Of a DNA stretch of 64,000 nt, positions 31,548 to 41,685 are shown piece by piece. Each line of letters begins with the position of its first letter. Positions within the stretch are counted from its first letter, which is position 1. Under the pieces are notes generated by a model, which saw only the letters and a list, made by a program, of their open reading frames with translations, was not told the DNA's origin and searched no databases. A program made the translations under genes and the position numbers. Source of the DNA: Saturnia japonica (Eukaryota > Arthropoda > Insecta > Lepidoptera > Saturniidae). The DNA lies in the NCBI GenBank assembly GCA_033032175.1, contig CM065331.1, forward strand, positions 10,230,370 through 10,294,369. Direction: 5' to 3'.

Positions 31548-33422
31548 CTAATTTTTATTACTCGCCTCGCGATCGAGACGTTGTAGTGTCTCTACGAGGC
31601 GGGGGAACGCGCAAGCGGTCTTGATGAGACCGAAGCGCTCCAAATGGTCGTTGTATTCGATGAGCTCGCGGATATCGTGCTCGCGGGTGAGCAGTATCAT
31701 TAGGTCGTTACTATTGACGACAGTGTTAGCGGGCGCGCGGGGCGCGGGAATATCCATAGCCATAAGGGGCTGTGGATTGGGGCGGCGGGGGCCCCATGCG
31801 TTCTGCGATGAACGCACGGGTTGCGGTTGCACCACGCGTGGTGCGGAGGGGCCGGCGGCGGCCGGGAGCTGGCGCGGGACCGGCAGCGCGGGAAATTCCC
31901 CTGACGCCAGCAGGGGTTGCGCTTTGATGGCTGAGGCGGGGGGCGCCGCCCGGGGGGCCGCCTGCCTCTGTGTACGTGGCCGCGTGATACGCGGGGCCTT
32001 GGGGCAACCGCGATAATTCGCGGGATGCCCCTCCTCCCCGCATAACACGCAGCTCGGGGGGACGACGGAGTCACGCTCGCGCGTGCACTCCCGTGTGGGG
32101 TGGTCCTCTCGGCACTTTACGCACCGCGGACGAGAATGACAGTTACGGGCAGCGTGCCCGTACAGCTGGCAGTTGTGGCACTGCGCAGGCTGGTGGTTTT
32201 TGTATGGGGGCTCCACGTTAATCCCGGAGAGCCCGCACACCGTCTCTAGCTGGAAGATGGCCTTTCCCTCGGGGGAAAGGTCCAATATGGCCACTACCAT
32301 TTGTAGTGGCCGCTTATCTTTACTGTACATCCGGTGTACTTCCCGGATGGGATAACTTTGCTCCTTGAGCGAGGAGCACACCTCCGACGGGTCGAGCTCC
32401 ACCGGAATGCGGCGGATGACCACTCGGAGGACGCGCTCCTCCGCGAGGGAATACGTATAAAATTGCAGACCTTTCTGCCGGAGGAGGGTGGTGAGTTTAC
32501 GGTGAGTTTCCGAAGAACTCACCGAAATAGAGATCCCGTTGACTATATTTCTAGCCTTGTGGTACTCGAGTTTGAGTCTGCGCATCTCATTGCAGACTCC
32601 CATCCAGGCCGCCTTGTCCCGGATTATAATTGGAGGTGGGGCACGCTCTTTTTTCCCGCCGGCGGGCGCGGGGAGCTGGGAGGACGCGGGAGCGGCGGCG
32701 CCCCTGACTGCTGCCTTAACTATTACCTTAGGCGCCGGTTGAGCAGTCGGACTGCTACGCGCCGTTCGCTTACGCGACGCCACGACGGTGAAGCCGTCGT
32801 TCTCGGTATCCATCTCCGGAGATGGATCCGGCCTAGCGGGCGAGTCTTGTTCGACCGGAAGGGCCGAAAACGAATTTTTCGTCTTTAACGCGGTTTCCGT
32901 GGATCGCGCGGGACGGACGTACGGGCTATTTTTGGCAACCCTAGATTGTGATCGCGAGTTACGCGGCCCTCGCCTGACGGAGGCGGGGCTTGACCCGCGC
33001 GATTGGGTAGTCGGGACAGGGGGCGTGGCCGTAGACGTGGCCACGGCCCCGGATGACGCGGCGGACGGACGCGCAGCGCTGCGCGTGAGACGTTTGGGCG
33101 CGGCGCCGACTGGCGCGGCGCCAGTCGGTATAACGGTCGCGGCCGTGACGTCATCGGCCGCCTTGCTACCTGAAGCGGCCGCCTCGCTACCTGAAACGGC
33201 CTCATGACGGGTCGCGGTCGCAGCGGTGCGACGCACGCAGGCGTTCTCAGGTAGATTACGGTATTCCTCGTCTAGAGAGGGACACCGTAATACGACGAAA
33301 TTTTGATAGCGCTGGTACTGAAATTCCAGCGCTTTCATCCTGGCTTGCAATTTGCCTATGCAAGTGGCCAGGTCGGTAACGTTATTTGCCATGACGGCAG
33401 AAGAGGGAGGACAATGGGACAT
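31548..33422 (-). CDS. LINE ORF1: RNA-binding Gag-like protein with zinc knuckles
   Basis: 624 residues. The N-terminus has a short heptad-like stretch ('LQARMKALEFQYQRYQNFV') and a long Ala/Pro/Ser-rich, GC-rich disordered region. A PRE_C2HC-type segment ('VVIRRIPVELDPSEV...REVHRMY') lies near 330-400, then three CCHC knuckles at about 414-470 ('CHNCQLYGHAARNC', 'CVKCREDHPTREC', 'CVLCGEEGHPANYRGC'). This arrangement is typical of Jockey-clade ORF1 proteins, which coat the element RNA. The frame is intact and ends just before ORF2. Confidence 0.92.
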   Translation of the reverse strand: MSHCPPSSAVMANNVTDLATCIGKLQARMKALEFQYQRYQNFVVLRCPSLDEEYRNLPENACVRRTAATATRHEAVSGSEAAASGSKAADDVTAATVIPTGAAPVGAAPKRLTRSAARPSAASSGAVATSTATPPVPTTQSRGSSPASVRRGPRNSRSQSRVAKNSPYVRPARSTETALKTKNSFSALPVEQDSPARPDPSPEMDTENDGFTVVASRKRTARSSPTAQPAPKVIVKAAVRGAAAPASSQLPAPAGGKKERAPPPIIIRDKAAWMGVCNEMRRLKLEYHKARNIVNGISISVSSSETHRKLTTLLRQKGLQFYTYSLAEERVLRVVIRRIPVELDPSEVCSSLKEQSYPIREVHRMYSKDKRPLQMVVAILDLSPEGKAIFQLETVCGLSGINVEPPYKNHQPAQCHNCQLYGHAARNCHSRPRCVKCREDHPTRECTRERDSVVPPSCVLCGEEGHPANYRGCPKAPRITRPRTQRQAAPRAAPPASAIKAQPLLASGEFPALPVPRQLPAAAGPSAPRVVQPQPVRSSQNAWGPRRPNPQPLMAMDIPAPRAPANTVVNSNDLMILLTREHDIRELIEYNDHLERFGLIKTACAFPRLVETLQRLDREASNKN

Positions 33423-33628
33423 TTTTATTTTATTTTAAATTAAAGGCCTCCCTGCCTTAGGGGCAGGGGGGTGCGCCAAAAACTTAAAAAGACTATCGGA
33501 GTCGGCAAGAGACCTGTGGTCAAGGTGCAATGACACACAGGAAGGACCTATCAACCCTAAGGAGCCCTAACAAGCCCGGGGCCGAGGACGCAGACCGGTA
33601 ATTAAACCGGGCTAGGCCCAAACAGGTT

Positions 33629-33728
33629 NNNNNNNNNNNNNNNNNNNNNNNNNNNNNNNNNNNNNNNNNNNNNNNNNNNNNNNNNNNNNNNNNNNNNNNN
33701 NNNNNNNNNNNNNNNNNNNNNNNNNNNN
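33629..33728. other. Assembly gap (100 N)
   Basis: Exactly 100 Ns, the usual size for a gap of unknown length. It lies at the centre of two oppositely oriented related LINEs, a configuration that assemblers often fail to resolve. Any order or distance across it is unproven. Confidence 0.98.
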
Positions 33729-33931
33729 AATGTAATATTTATGTGAATATGTAATGGATAGGTAATACAACAAGGAATATTTTGATATATGACATGTGTA
33801 CATAAGATATATAATGACAGAAATATAGAGAGATTAACAGGGCAACCAAAGCGAAAACTGAAATTAAAACACGAAATAAAGCGGGGCTCTCTTTACGGTC
33901 ATTCTTCGAACTACTTAAGCTCGAAGAGGGG

Positions 33932-33942
33932 CCGTATTGGGC
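33932..33942 (+). repeat. Target-site duplication, left copy, of the plus-strand LINE
   Basis: CCGTATTGGGC, repeated exactly at 39993-40003 directly after the poly(A) tail. It defines the ends of the insertion. Confidence 0.9.
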
Positions 33943-34013
33943 GAGGATTCCGATTTCGACCGCTGACGTGAACGGACGTGTCCGCTCGCGCTCTCGATCG
34001 CTTTCCGAATTAT

Positions 34014-34230
34014 CGCATTCTGCTTAAATTAGTGTTAAACTTGTTTGCTCGGATCCACGGACCCGGTCCTAGGCCTGCCGGTTCAGAGTACACAGTGTAA
34101 AGCTAGTTTTTTAAGCCATTTCATTCACGCTCTGCTTGTACTAGTGTACAACTTGTTTGTTTTGACCCACGGACCCGGTCCTAGGCCTGCCGGTTCAAAG
34201 CACACAGTTTTAAGCTAGTTCTTAAGCTAT
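34014..34230 (+). repeat. 112-bp tandem repeat in the LINE 5' UTR
   Basis: Units start near 34014 and 34126 (e.g. ttgtttg at 34041 and 34153). Both contain the exact stretch 'ccacggacccggtcctaggc'. Such 5' monomers often carry the internal promoter of non-LTR elements; that role is inferred here. Confidence 0.85.
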
Positions 34231-34273
34231 TCATACCGCGTGTTATAGCGAGGTCGGTGTTATTGTTGTGTAG

Positions 34274-34394
34274 CGAGTATCTAGGTACTCGTTGCGCGCA
34301 TAGCGCCGTCTCGCTCGCACATTTCGTGTAGCACTTCGGTGCACACGAAAAAACCGTACTTTTCAGTACGATAATAAACGCGCTTTTCAGCGCG
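34274..34394 (+). other. Cluster of four hairpins in the LINE 5' UTR
   Basis: Perfect or near-perfect stems lie at 34274-34291 (cgagta/tactcg), 34323-34349 (11 bp with one bulge and a TTCG loop), 34355-34370 (cgtac/gtacg) and 34379-34394 (cgcgc/gcgcg). The last two have different stems but the same six-base loop, TTTTCA. This suggests a structured leader RNA. Confidence 0.75.
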
Positions 34395-34814
34395 AAATCC
34401 TGTTTCAAAAGACACGCAAATCCACGGTTTAGTGGTCGTTCGTCGGATACCTAACGGTGCTAACGAAGACGAACGGGGCGTGACCCGAGCGCTCTCCGGT
34501 TACTTCCTTCTGAGGTAAACGATAACTCGGACGGGCCTGGGAATCTTAGCCTTTGCCTTTTTGCATAGTTAAGCCCCAGGTGTCTCCTACCCAACCCTTC
34601 CTATCCTTACCATCCATCCTTGTGGTTGTTTGGGCGGAGCCACGGTATATACCGGCCTGCGTCCTCTGCCACAAGACTGCTAGGGACTCCCCTAGGGAAA
34701 CGATAGGTCCTTTTCCTGTGTTTCATTACACCGTGACACACAGGTCTCATTGCTCCGGGCTCGGATAGCCCGTTAAATTCATTCGGCGTACCCCCCTGCC
34801 CTCCAGGCAGGGAG

Positions 34815-36678
34815 GTGAATAAAATTCACTCCCCCGACCTCCAAACAGCCACCGCGATGGCCGAATTAAAATACGCAGACTTAGAGTCTAAATTCAAACA
34901 GCTGGAAGCCGAACACCAGCGATTTATGAACTTTGTAGCCCTACATATGCCCGCGCTCAACGATGAGTATATAAGTAGGTCACAGATGGCGGACTCGCTA
35001 CGTTCGCCATCAACCAATCAGAGCGCGGATGCCGCGCACGCCATCCCCTCCACCTCCGCCGCGATCTCACCCGCCGCCGCGCCACCCGGTTTCACGCGAC
35101 CCGCCTCGGTCCCTGTGACCGAGTACCCCCACCCCACTAACCTCGCAAGCGCGAGCCACGCCCCCATTAAGTCCCGAGCAAAATCGCAACAGCGATCTTT
35201 TACCCCCGGTCCCTATGGCCGCCCCGCTAAACCCGTTGCCCCCGCGGCAACAACATCGACATCCCTGTCCAACTCTTTTTCGGCCCTTCCAGTCGAAATA
35301 GACATAGACGCACCAGTAAGCCCAACCCCTTCCTCGGAAATGGAATTCTCGCTCCACTTCCGAGAACCGGTCCTAATCCCGACCGAACCTACCGCGGACA
35401 ATGACGAATTCACGGTCGTCAAATCCCGCAAACGCGCGCCCCGTGATAGCCCCGTTGAGGAAAACGCGGCTAAAACATCGAAAATAGCAAATGGCTCCGC
35501 CGCCCCCGCACCCTCCTCAAATACCGACGAACCGGTCGTCGGTAAAAAGCAAAAACCCCCCCCGATAATTATCCACGACAAAACTGTCTGGACAAAGCTC
35601 ACCAATGAGCTTAAAACGCTAAAAATAGGGTACACTAAAGCGCGTAATATCGCGACAGGTATCTCCCTGACGATGAGCACGTCAAACTGCCATCGCAAAT
35701 TGACCACCCTCCTCCGTAGTAGGAACATTCCCTACTACACTTACGCCCTCGAAGAGGAGCAAGTCTTACGGGTTGTGCTTCGGCGTATCCCCGTCGAGAT
35801 CTCACCAGAGGAAGTCTTTGCCTCCATTGAAGCACAAAAATTCCCCATCCGAGAGGTACATCGGATGTATAATAAAGACAAACGAGCCCTTCCAATGCTC
35901 GTTTTAATCTTAGACAAAACGCCTGAGGGCAAAAAAATCTTTAATCTAGAAATTGTATGCGAGCTCTCCGGAATAACCGTAGAGCCTCCATACAAAAATT
36001 CGAAGCCCTCCCAATGCCACAACTGCCAGTTGTACGGACACTCCGCCCGCAACTGCTTCCTTCGTCCGAGGTGCGTTAAGTGCCTCGAAGACCACCCAAC
36101 CAGGGAGTGCACGCGTCAGCGTGACTCTAACACCCCCCCCGAGCTGCGTACTATGCAGGGAGGAGGGACATTCTGCGAACTATCGCGGATGCCCCAAGGC
36201 CCCGCGCACCACGCAACCCCGCCGCCCTTGGCAGGCTGCCCCTCAGCGGGCACCCCCCGCCTCAGGGTCCCGGGCGCAACCTCTGCTCAATCCAGAGGTG
36301 TTTCCGTCCCTCCCTACCCCCCGCCGCACTCAGGCGACAGTAGGCCCCCCCGCACCCCAGGTGCAGCCCAAACCCGTGCGTTCGACTCGGAACGCATGGG
36401 CCCCCAAACCGCAGCCCCTCATGGCTATGGACATCCCCGCGCCCCGCGCTCCAGCGCCCCGCGCTCCAGCACCCCGCGCTCTAGCGTCCCGCACCACCAC
36501 AATGGATGACCTCATGTTATCGCTCATTCGTGAGCATGAGATACGTGAGGTCCTCGCATACAAGGCCCATATGGAGCAGTACGGTTTCGTCGAAACCATA
36601 GCTGCCTTCCCCCGGCTCGTAGAGACGTTACAGCGTCTCGATCGCGAAGCCGCCAACCTCAGGCCTCTCAATGGCTAA
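34815..36678 (+). pseudogene. LINE ORF1, split by a frameshift in a C run
   Basis: The first frame (34815-36509) gives the heptad-like N-terminus, the Pro/Ala-rich region, the PRE_C2HC-like segment and two knuckles ('CHNCQLYGHSARNC', 'CVKCLEDHPTREC'). At the eight-C tract 36133-36140 the frame goes wrong. The third knuckle ('CVLCREEGHSANYRGC') and C-terminus are encoded in the overlapping frame to 36678. The intact ORF1 at 31548-33422 shows the expected continuity. A one-base indel, real or from sequencing, explains the split. The second frame overlaps the ORF2 start by 8 bases. Confidence 0.88.
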
Positions 36679-39469
36679 ACTCAAGCCGAGAGGTTTAAAC
36701 ATCTCCTTTTTTAATGCGCGGAACTTATACCCGCAGCGTGATCTCATCGCGACTTATCTTAAAAATCACCAAATAGACGTTCTCTTAGTACAGGAAATGC
36801 TCTTAAAGCGTGGTAAACGCAATCCGAGTATCGCAAACTATAACATCGTTAGAAATGACCGCGACGGCCGAGGGGGCGGCACTCTCATTTACTACAAGCG
36901 CTCGTTGTATTGCATGCCGATAGATCCTCCGATACTTACCAATATGGAAGTATCCGTGTGTAGACTAGGAATGACCGATCATCCGCCCATAACGATCGTA
37001 TCCGTGTACCTCTCACCGACGAAAGTACCTCTCAGGTCTGACCTAGAGAAGCTACTCTCGCTCGGCACATCGGTCATTATCGCAGGTGACCTCAACAGTG
37101 GACACACGTCCTTCAACAATTGGAGAGACACCAGCAATGGGGTTATTCTCGAAGGGTTGTCGGACGAGTTAAACTTTGACGTCATAGCGCCTCCCACTCC
37201 CATCCACTTTCAAGATCACTGTACACCGACAGTGCTCGACATAGCCCTCCTGAAAAATATCGCGCTTCAGGTACGACTCATTCGGGTCATACACGAACTC
37301 GACTCCGACCATCGCCCGGTCATCCTACAGCTAGGACAACTAGATGACTCCAGCCCTCCTACAGTCACAATGGTTGACTATGCAAAATTAAAACACTACC
37401 TCGCGGATAGGCAGTCCTCGCCCAGTCTCGTTAGGGTCCCGGACGTATTAGAGTCAGTTGCGCACGTAGATCTCGCAATCGACTCCCTAGTTGACCACCT
37501 CCAAGTCGGCATCGGAGAGGCCTCGAGAGAGGTCGAAGCGGCGAACGATCGCCGCTTTGTACTCCCTGCCGACGTGCGAGCGTTGATGACGGAGAAGAAC
37601 GCTGCGACTCGTGCGCATGACTCTTATCCGACCGATCTAAACCGCGCACGATTACGCGCACTTCAGAGAGCGGTTAAAGCCCGTATAACCGAGCTCAAAA
37701 GTCACAGATGGAACACCCTAGTCGAAGGGCTAAGGCCGTCACATCTGACTTATTGGAAAGTAGCCCACGCCCTTAAAATAGACGCCCAACCTCGTATGCC
37801 CCCCCTCGAAAGGGGTCCCGGCACTACACCCGCTTTCGATACCATTGACAAGGCGGAGTGCCTTGCCGCTTGTCTGGAGAGCCAGTGCTCCCCGAACAGC
37901 GTCAAGAACACCGACCGAGTCAGAGACATCGAAGCCCGCGTGGAGGAGCTGAATAAGCTCCCGGTATCAGAATCCCTGTCCCCAGTCACTTCTGAGGAGA
38001 TCTCTGCCATTCTCAAAAGCCTTAAGCTTAGAAAGTCTCCAGGTCCCGACGGTATCAGGAACGAAGTACTCAAACTTCTTCCCGATCACCTCATAGCTCT
38101 ATTGGTCTGCATATTCAATGTAGCCATAGCCAACTGCCATTTTCCAGCCGTCTGGAAAACGGCCATTGTCATAGGTATTCACAAGCCCGGCAAGAGCACG
38201 TCGCTTCCCGACAGCTACCGCCCTATCAGTCTTCTAAATACCCTTGGTAAAATCTATGAGCGGATCCTTCTGAACCGTCTCAAATCCGTAATAGAGGAGA
38301 AAAACCTCTACCCGCCTGAGCAATTCGGTTTTCGTGCTAGACATTCTTGCACTCATCAAGTGCACCGCCTCACGGAGCACATTTTGTTTAACTTTTCCGA
38401 GTTATCTATACCCCGTCGCACACTGGCAGTCTTCTTCGACGTAGCCAAGGCCTTTGATAAGGTCTGGCACGAAGGATTAGTCTACAAGCTGTACTCCCGC
38501 GAAGTCCCCGATAGATTAGTTAAAATCATCCGCGATTACCTCAAAGACCGCACCTTTCGCTACAGAGTGGAAGGTGAACTATCCACACCCCATCCCATAT
38601 GCTCAGGCGTCCCCCAAGGTTCCATCCTGGCACCTAGCCTCTTCAATCTGTACGTCAGTGACCTACCAAAACTTCAAGAGAAAGTTGAAGTAGGCTTATA
38701 CGCTGACGATACAGTCATATACTCCTCTCAAAGGCAAACGAGAAACCTCAAATGTAGAATCCAAAGAGCCGTGACCACTCTCGGGAAGTGGTTTAACGAC
38801 TGGCGAATAGCCATAAACCCCACGAAGAGCGCAGCGGTGCTCTTCGACCAAACCGCCACACAGTTTATACGCCACATCAATCTGGTTAGGAAAAGGGCCT
38901 CCTGGACCCTAGCCCGACTGCATCCTCTGTTATGTGCTGCAAGCAAAATGTCCACGAGACACAAGCTTACGCTCTACAAGATGTGTATCCGTCCGATCAT
39001 GACATATAGCTGCGTTGCGTTCGCACATATGTCAAGTTATAACTGGGAACGCTTACAAGCCATCCAGAACAAGTTTCTTCACCGCCTTAGCGGTGCCCCC
39101 TGGTTTGTTCGTATGGAGGATCTCCATAGAGATATGGACCTTCCCTCGATACATGCATATGCCAAACACCTTTCTCGCTCGTATTTCGACACCGCGTCGA
39201 ACCACGCGAATCCCTTAATAAAAGCGGCAGCTTCTTATGTTCCCGACCCCAACGCCTGCCGGAGAAAACGCCGGCCGCGTAATATATTCACTGACCCGCC
39301 CGACCAAACCGAAAAAGCTAACGCGTTCTACGCCGACACCGTCTCTCCAAACAGAGCGTGCCACCGCCCACGCCCGCGTAACCACCGTTCTCTCCGCAGA
39401 GGACGGGCGGTCAACTTCGCTCCCGCACACCCGTCACGTCCACCCTCTCTAGCGGCAACCCAAGCCTAG
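36671..39469 (+). CDS. LINE ORF2: endonuclease-RT with a small in-frame deletion
   Basis: 932 residues, closely similar to the 964-residue ORF2 on the other strand. Endonuclease motifs ('VLLVQEMLLK', 'IAGDLNSGH', 'ELDSDHRP') and RT motifs ('KSPGPDGIRNEVL', 'GVPQGSILAPSLFN', 'LYADDTVIYS' near 676) are present. About 32 residues are missing near residue 728 (about 38855), removing the segment that holds the conserved 'YLGV' strand after the active site. The frame is kept, but RT activity is doubtful. ATG at 36671 overlaps the ORF1 stop (ATGGCTAA). Confidence 0.9.
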   Translation: MAKLKPRGLNISFFNARNLYPQRDLIATYLKNHQIDVLLVQEMLLKRGKRNPSIANYNIVRNDRDGRGGGTLIYYKRSLYCMPIDPPILTNMEVSVCRLGMTDHPPITIVSVYLSPTKVPLRSDLEKLLSLGTSVIIAGDLNSGHTSFNNWRDTSNGVILEGLSDELNFDVIAPPTPIHFQDHCTPTVLDIALLKNIALQVRLIRVIHELDSDHRPVILQLGQLDDSSPPTVTMVDYAKLKHYLADRQSSPSLVRVPDVLESVAHVDLAIDSLVDHLQVGIGEASREVEAANDRRFVLPADVRALMTEKNAATRAHDSYPTDLNRARLRALQRAVKARITELKSHRWNTLVEGLRPSHLTYWKVAHALKIDAQPRMPPLERGPGTTPAFDTIDKAECLAACLESQCSPNSVKNTDRVRDIEARVEELNKLPVSESLSPVTSEEISAILKSLKLRKSPGPDGIRNEVLKLLPDHLIALLVCIFNVAIANCHFPAVWKTAIVIGIHKPGKSTSLPDSYRPISLLNTLGKIYERILLNRLKSVIEEKNLYPPEQFGFRARHSCTHQVHRLTEHILFNFSELSIPRRTLAVFFDVAKAFDKVWHEGLVYKLYSREVPDRLVKIIRDYLKDRTFRYRVEGELSTPHPICSGVPQGSILAPSLFNLYVSDLPKLQEKVEVGLYADDTVIYSSQRQTRNLKCRIQRAVTTLGKWFNDWRIAINPTKSAAVLFDQTATQFIRHINLVRKRASWTLARLHPLLCAASKMSTRHKLTLYKMCIRPIMTYSCVAFAHMSSYNWERLQAIQNKFLHRLSGAPWFVRMEDLHRDMDLPSIHAYAKHLSRSYFDTASNHANPLIKAAASYVPDPNACRRKRRPRNIFTDPPDQTEKANAFYADTVSPNRACHRPRPRNHRSLRRGRAVNFAPAHPSRPPSLAATQA

Positions 39470-39681
39470 GTCCGTTCCTCGGTGTGAAGCCCTTGGGTCA
39501 GGCAGCCGCCCGCGCGATACAAAGTGACACTATACGTGCAACACTTAGTTACCCACACACAACATTACACACGTATGAACACACACACGTGCACACCACA
39601 CAGGTACATAGGTTCTGTAAGGGACCTTTTTTTTTTCTTTTTTTGCGCTAGTTAGTGTAGAAAAACCATTCCGATTAACGA

Positions 39682-39741
39682 ATACACATACGCATGGTCC
39701 ACTCCTTCCTCCCAGGAGGAGGGGAACGTGCATATGAGTAT
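39682..39741 (+). other. Stem-loop in the 3' UTR of the plus-strand LINE
   Basis: Arms atacacatacgcatgg...ccttcctcc and ggaggaggggaacgtgcatatgagtat pair around a short loop. The counterpart at 28363-28422 keeps the fold despite sequence changes. Confidence 0.65.
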
Positions 39742-39992
39742 ATATTAGTTAGCTCGAATTCTCCTAAGATTAGGGAATTAGTTAGATCGCGACTTTTTCG
39801 CATTCGCGACGACCGCCCGAGCCGAGGTTCGGCCACTCTGGCACCCTCGTGCGGGTCGTCACAAACTTTCGCAGCTGAGTGCTCTAAGCGCTCGCCCCCA
39901 AGTCCGGTGAAGCTGTAAAAGCCGCAGCGGCTCTGTTTGACGATAGGGCCCCTAAGGCTAACAGTGTAGTCAGTTCTAAAAAAAAAAAAAAA

Positions 39993-40003
39993 CCGTATTG
40001 GGC
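39993..40003 (+). repeat. Target-site duplication, right copy, of the plus-strand LINE
   Basis: CCGTATTGGGC directly after the poly(A) tail, identical to 33932-33942. Confidence 0.9.
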
Positions 40004-40084
40004 ACGGCGCGAATCATCGAAGTACGAGTAACTACAAGACAACAAGAAGAAAGCTTTGGTCGTCCTGCGAACAATTAACAAGAT

Positions 40085-40290
40085 TACGACTTTCATTGAA
40101 GACCCGGCACCTCAAGCGGTCATGCATTATTGCACCCCCCGGACCCCCTCACTACTAACATCGCGGCCCACTGGCATCCGTACGGCGTCTACGAGACGGG
40201 CATCCGGCGCAACAAAACGCCCGTCCAAACCGGGGAAACGTCACACCACCCCCTCCCTCACGCAGAGGGGAAGTGATGCGTACCCAATAC
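40085..40290 (+). repeat. Repeat shared with 46810-47030 (opposite strand)
   Basis: Segments such as 'ccggcacctcaagcg', 'tgcattattgcacc' and 'actggcatccgtacgg' recur in the reverse complement of 46810-47030. It is probably the tail of a LINE family. The open frame through it is not convincing as a gene. Confidence 0.7.
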
Positions 40291-40404
40291 TGTGTATTAT
40301 TGTTAATACATATAGATGAGAAAGCATTTTCTACTTTAACATTGTTATTTTGTTTACATTTAGAACAATTGGTTCTTATATCTGGCTTTTCTCTCTGGCT
40401 TTCA

Positions 40405-41685
40405 AACTATTCCTTCAGGTATACCGCAGGGTTCACACCTAGGACCATTGCTTTTTAACATTTATATCTCCGATATATCCTCTTGTTTCACCTCCGCCAG
40501 GTACCTTATGTATGCCGATGATACCAAAATTTTCAGCGCTATTCGAACTATTGATGACTGCCACATGTTACAGAATGAACTTTTGCGACTTTGTGATTAT
40601 TGCAAGTTAAGTAAGCTAAATTTAAATGTAAGGAAATGTAATGTAATATCATACACTAGAAAACATCAACCAATAAATTATATCTATATACTTGACATGT
40701 TGCCAGTGCAGAGGGTTTCTGTCGTTCGTGATTTGGGGGTGATGATGGATTCCAAACTGCTTTACACGTATCACTATGATTACATACGTCAGAAAGCTTT
40801 ATAAATATTTGGATTCATTTGCAGAGTTGCTAGGCCTTTTGTAAACTTAAACTCACTAAAACTATTATATTTTACATACATTAGGAGCTATCTCGATTAT
40901 GCTTCGCCAATATGGTCACCAGATTATATCACACATAAGACTAGTCTCGACAACATTCAAAGTAAATTCCTGAGATATCTAAATTATAAATTTAATAACG
41001 AGCATAAGTCATACTTAATTGATTTAGACTTTTACAATATAACTTGTTTAACAAAACGACGATCTATCTTCGACATGACATTATTATACGATATTTGGAA
41101 TAACAATATTGATTGCCCCGAACTAGTGAATAGGATTAATTTCAAAACACATACAAAAATTATTCGAAATCCGCGCTTATTTGCACCACCGCCAGTTAAA
41201 CACAATTATGCTAAGAACTCTGTTTTACAAAGATGTTTTAACATGTATGACACGGAGTTTAGTCATATTGATTTATACCAATCAAATAGGAATGTTTTCT
41301 TAAAAAAATTAAAATCAAAAAACACATTGAAATAGTCATCATGGCTGTGAAACAGGAACACAGAAAGGACTCAGTTTACTCTCTATTGCTTATAACATAC
41401 ATACATATACAATTCACATATACTTTCACTCAGGAGCATATACCTATACACTCTCACGCACACGCACACTATACGCAGACTCACACTCCCACTCACATTG
41501 AGATATAGATACACATAATACTTCATAATGATATTTTTTATGTATATAAATATTTAACCGCTGCATAACAAACAAAATTTAATAATAATTGTTTCATAAT
41601 TGGCACCACATGATTGCAAAACATAACAAATGTATATTTTGTGTTAAATGTGCTGTGAAGCAATATGTACCAAAAAAAAAAAAAA
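40405..41685 (+). mobile_element. LINE 3' end, CR1/L2-like, copy 2
   Basis: It extends the copy at 1-1181 upstream: the RT box 'GIPQGSHLGPLLFN' and 'LMYADDTKIF' are visible from about 40411. The frame ends at a TAA near 40804, reopens at 41075-41335, and a non-coding tail runs to 14 As at 41672-41685. It is a 5'-truncated, dead copy. No clear target-site duplication was found. Confidence 0.78.

Larger units (their letters stand above)
28109..33628 (-). mobile_element. Jockey-clade LINE, 5' end lost in the gap
   Basis: On the minus strand: partial 5' UTR, ORF1 (33422-31548), ORF2 (31538-28644), about 500 bases of 3' UTR and a poly(A) tail seen as 31 Ts (28109-28139). The 5' UTR stops at the N run. 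Homology with the plus-strand LINE at 33943-39992 shows that several hundred 5' bases are missing or unassembled. Both ORFs are open, so the copy may have been competent before any truncation. Confidence 0.9.
33943..39992 (+). mobile_element. Full-length Jockey-clade LINE with target-site duplication
   Basis: 6050 bases between perfect 11-bp duplications (33932-33942 and 39993-40003). About 870 bases of 5' UTR carry a 112-base tandem repeat and several hairpins. ORF1 is frameshifted, ORF2 has a small in-frame deletion, and the 3' UTR ends in a 15-A tail (39978-39992). It belongs to the same family as 28109-33628 but is clearly a different copy. The target was sequence continuous from 33931 to 40004. 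Confidence 0.93.

Noticed and set aside
31621..33207. Long plus-strand frames at 31621-32016, 32334-32888 and 32788-33207
   Set aside because: They are antisense to LINE ORF1 in a GC-rich region, with Arg/Gly/Ala-rich nonsense composition and no domain.
33612..33803. Minus-strand frame across the gap
   Set aside because: Most of it is made of Ns; it is an artefact.
33943..34020. HDV-like self-cleaving ribozyme at the LINE 5' end
   Set aside because: Known in some LINE families, but I could not fit the required double-pseudoknot pairing to these bases.
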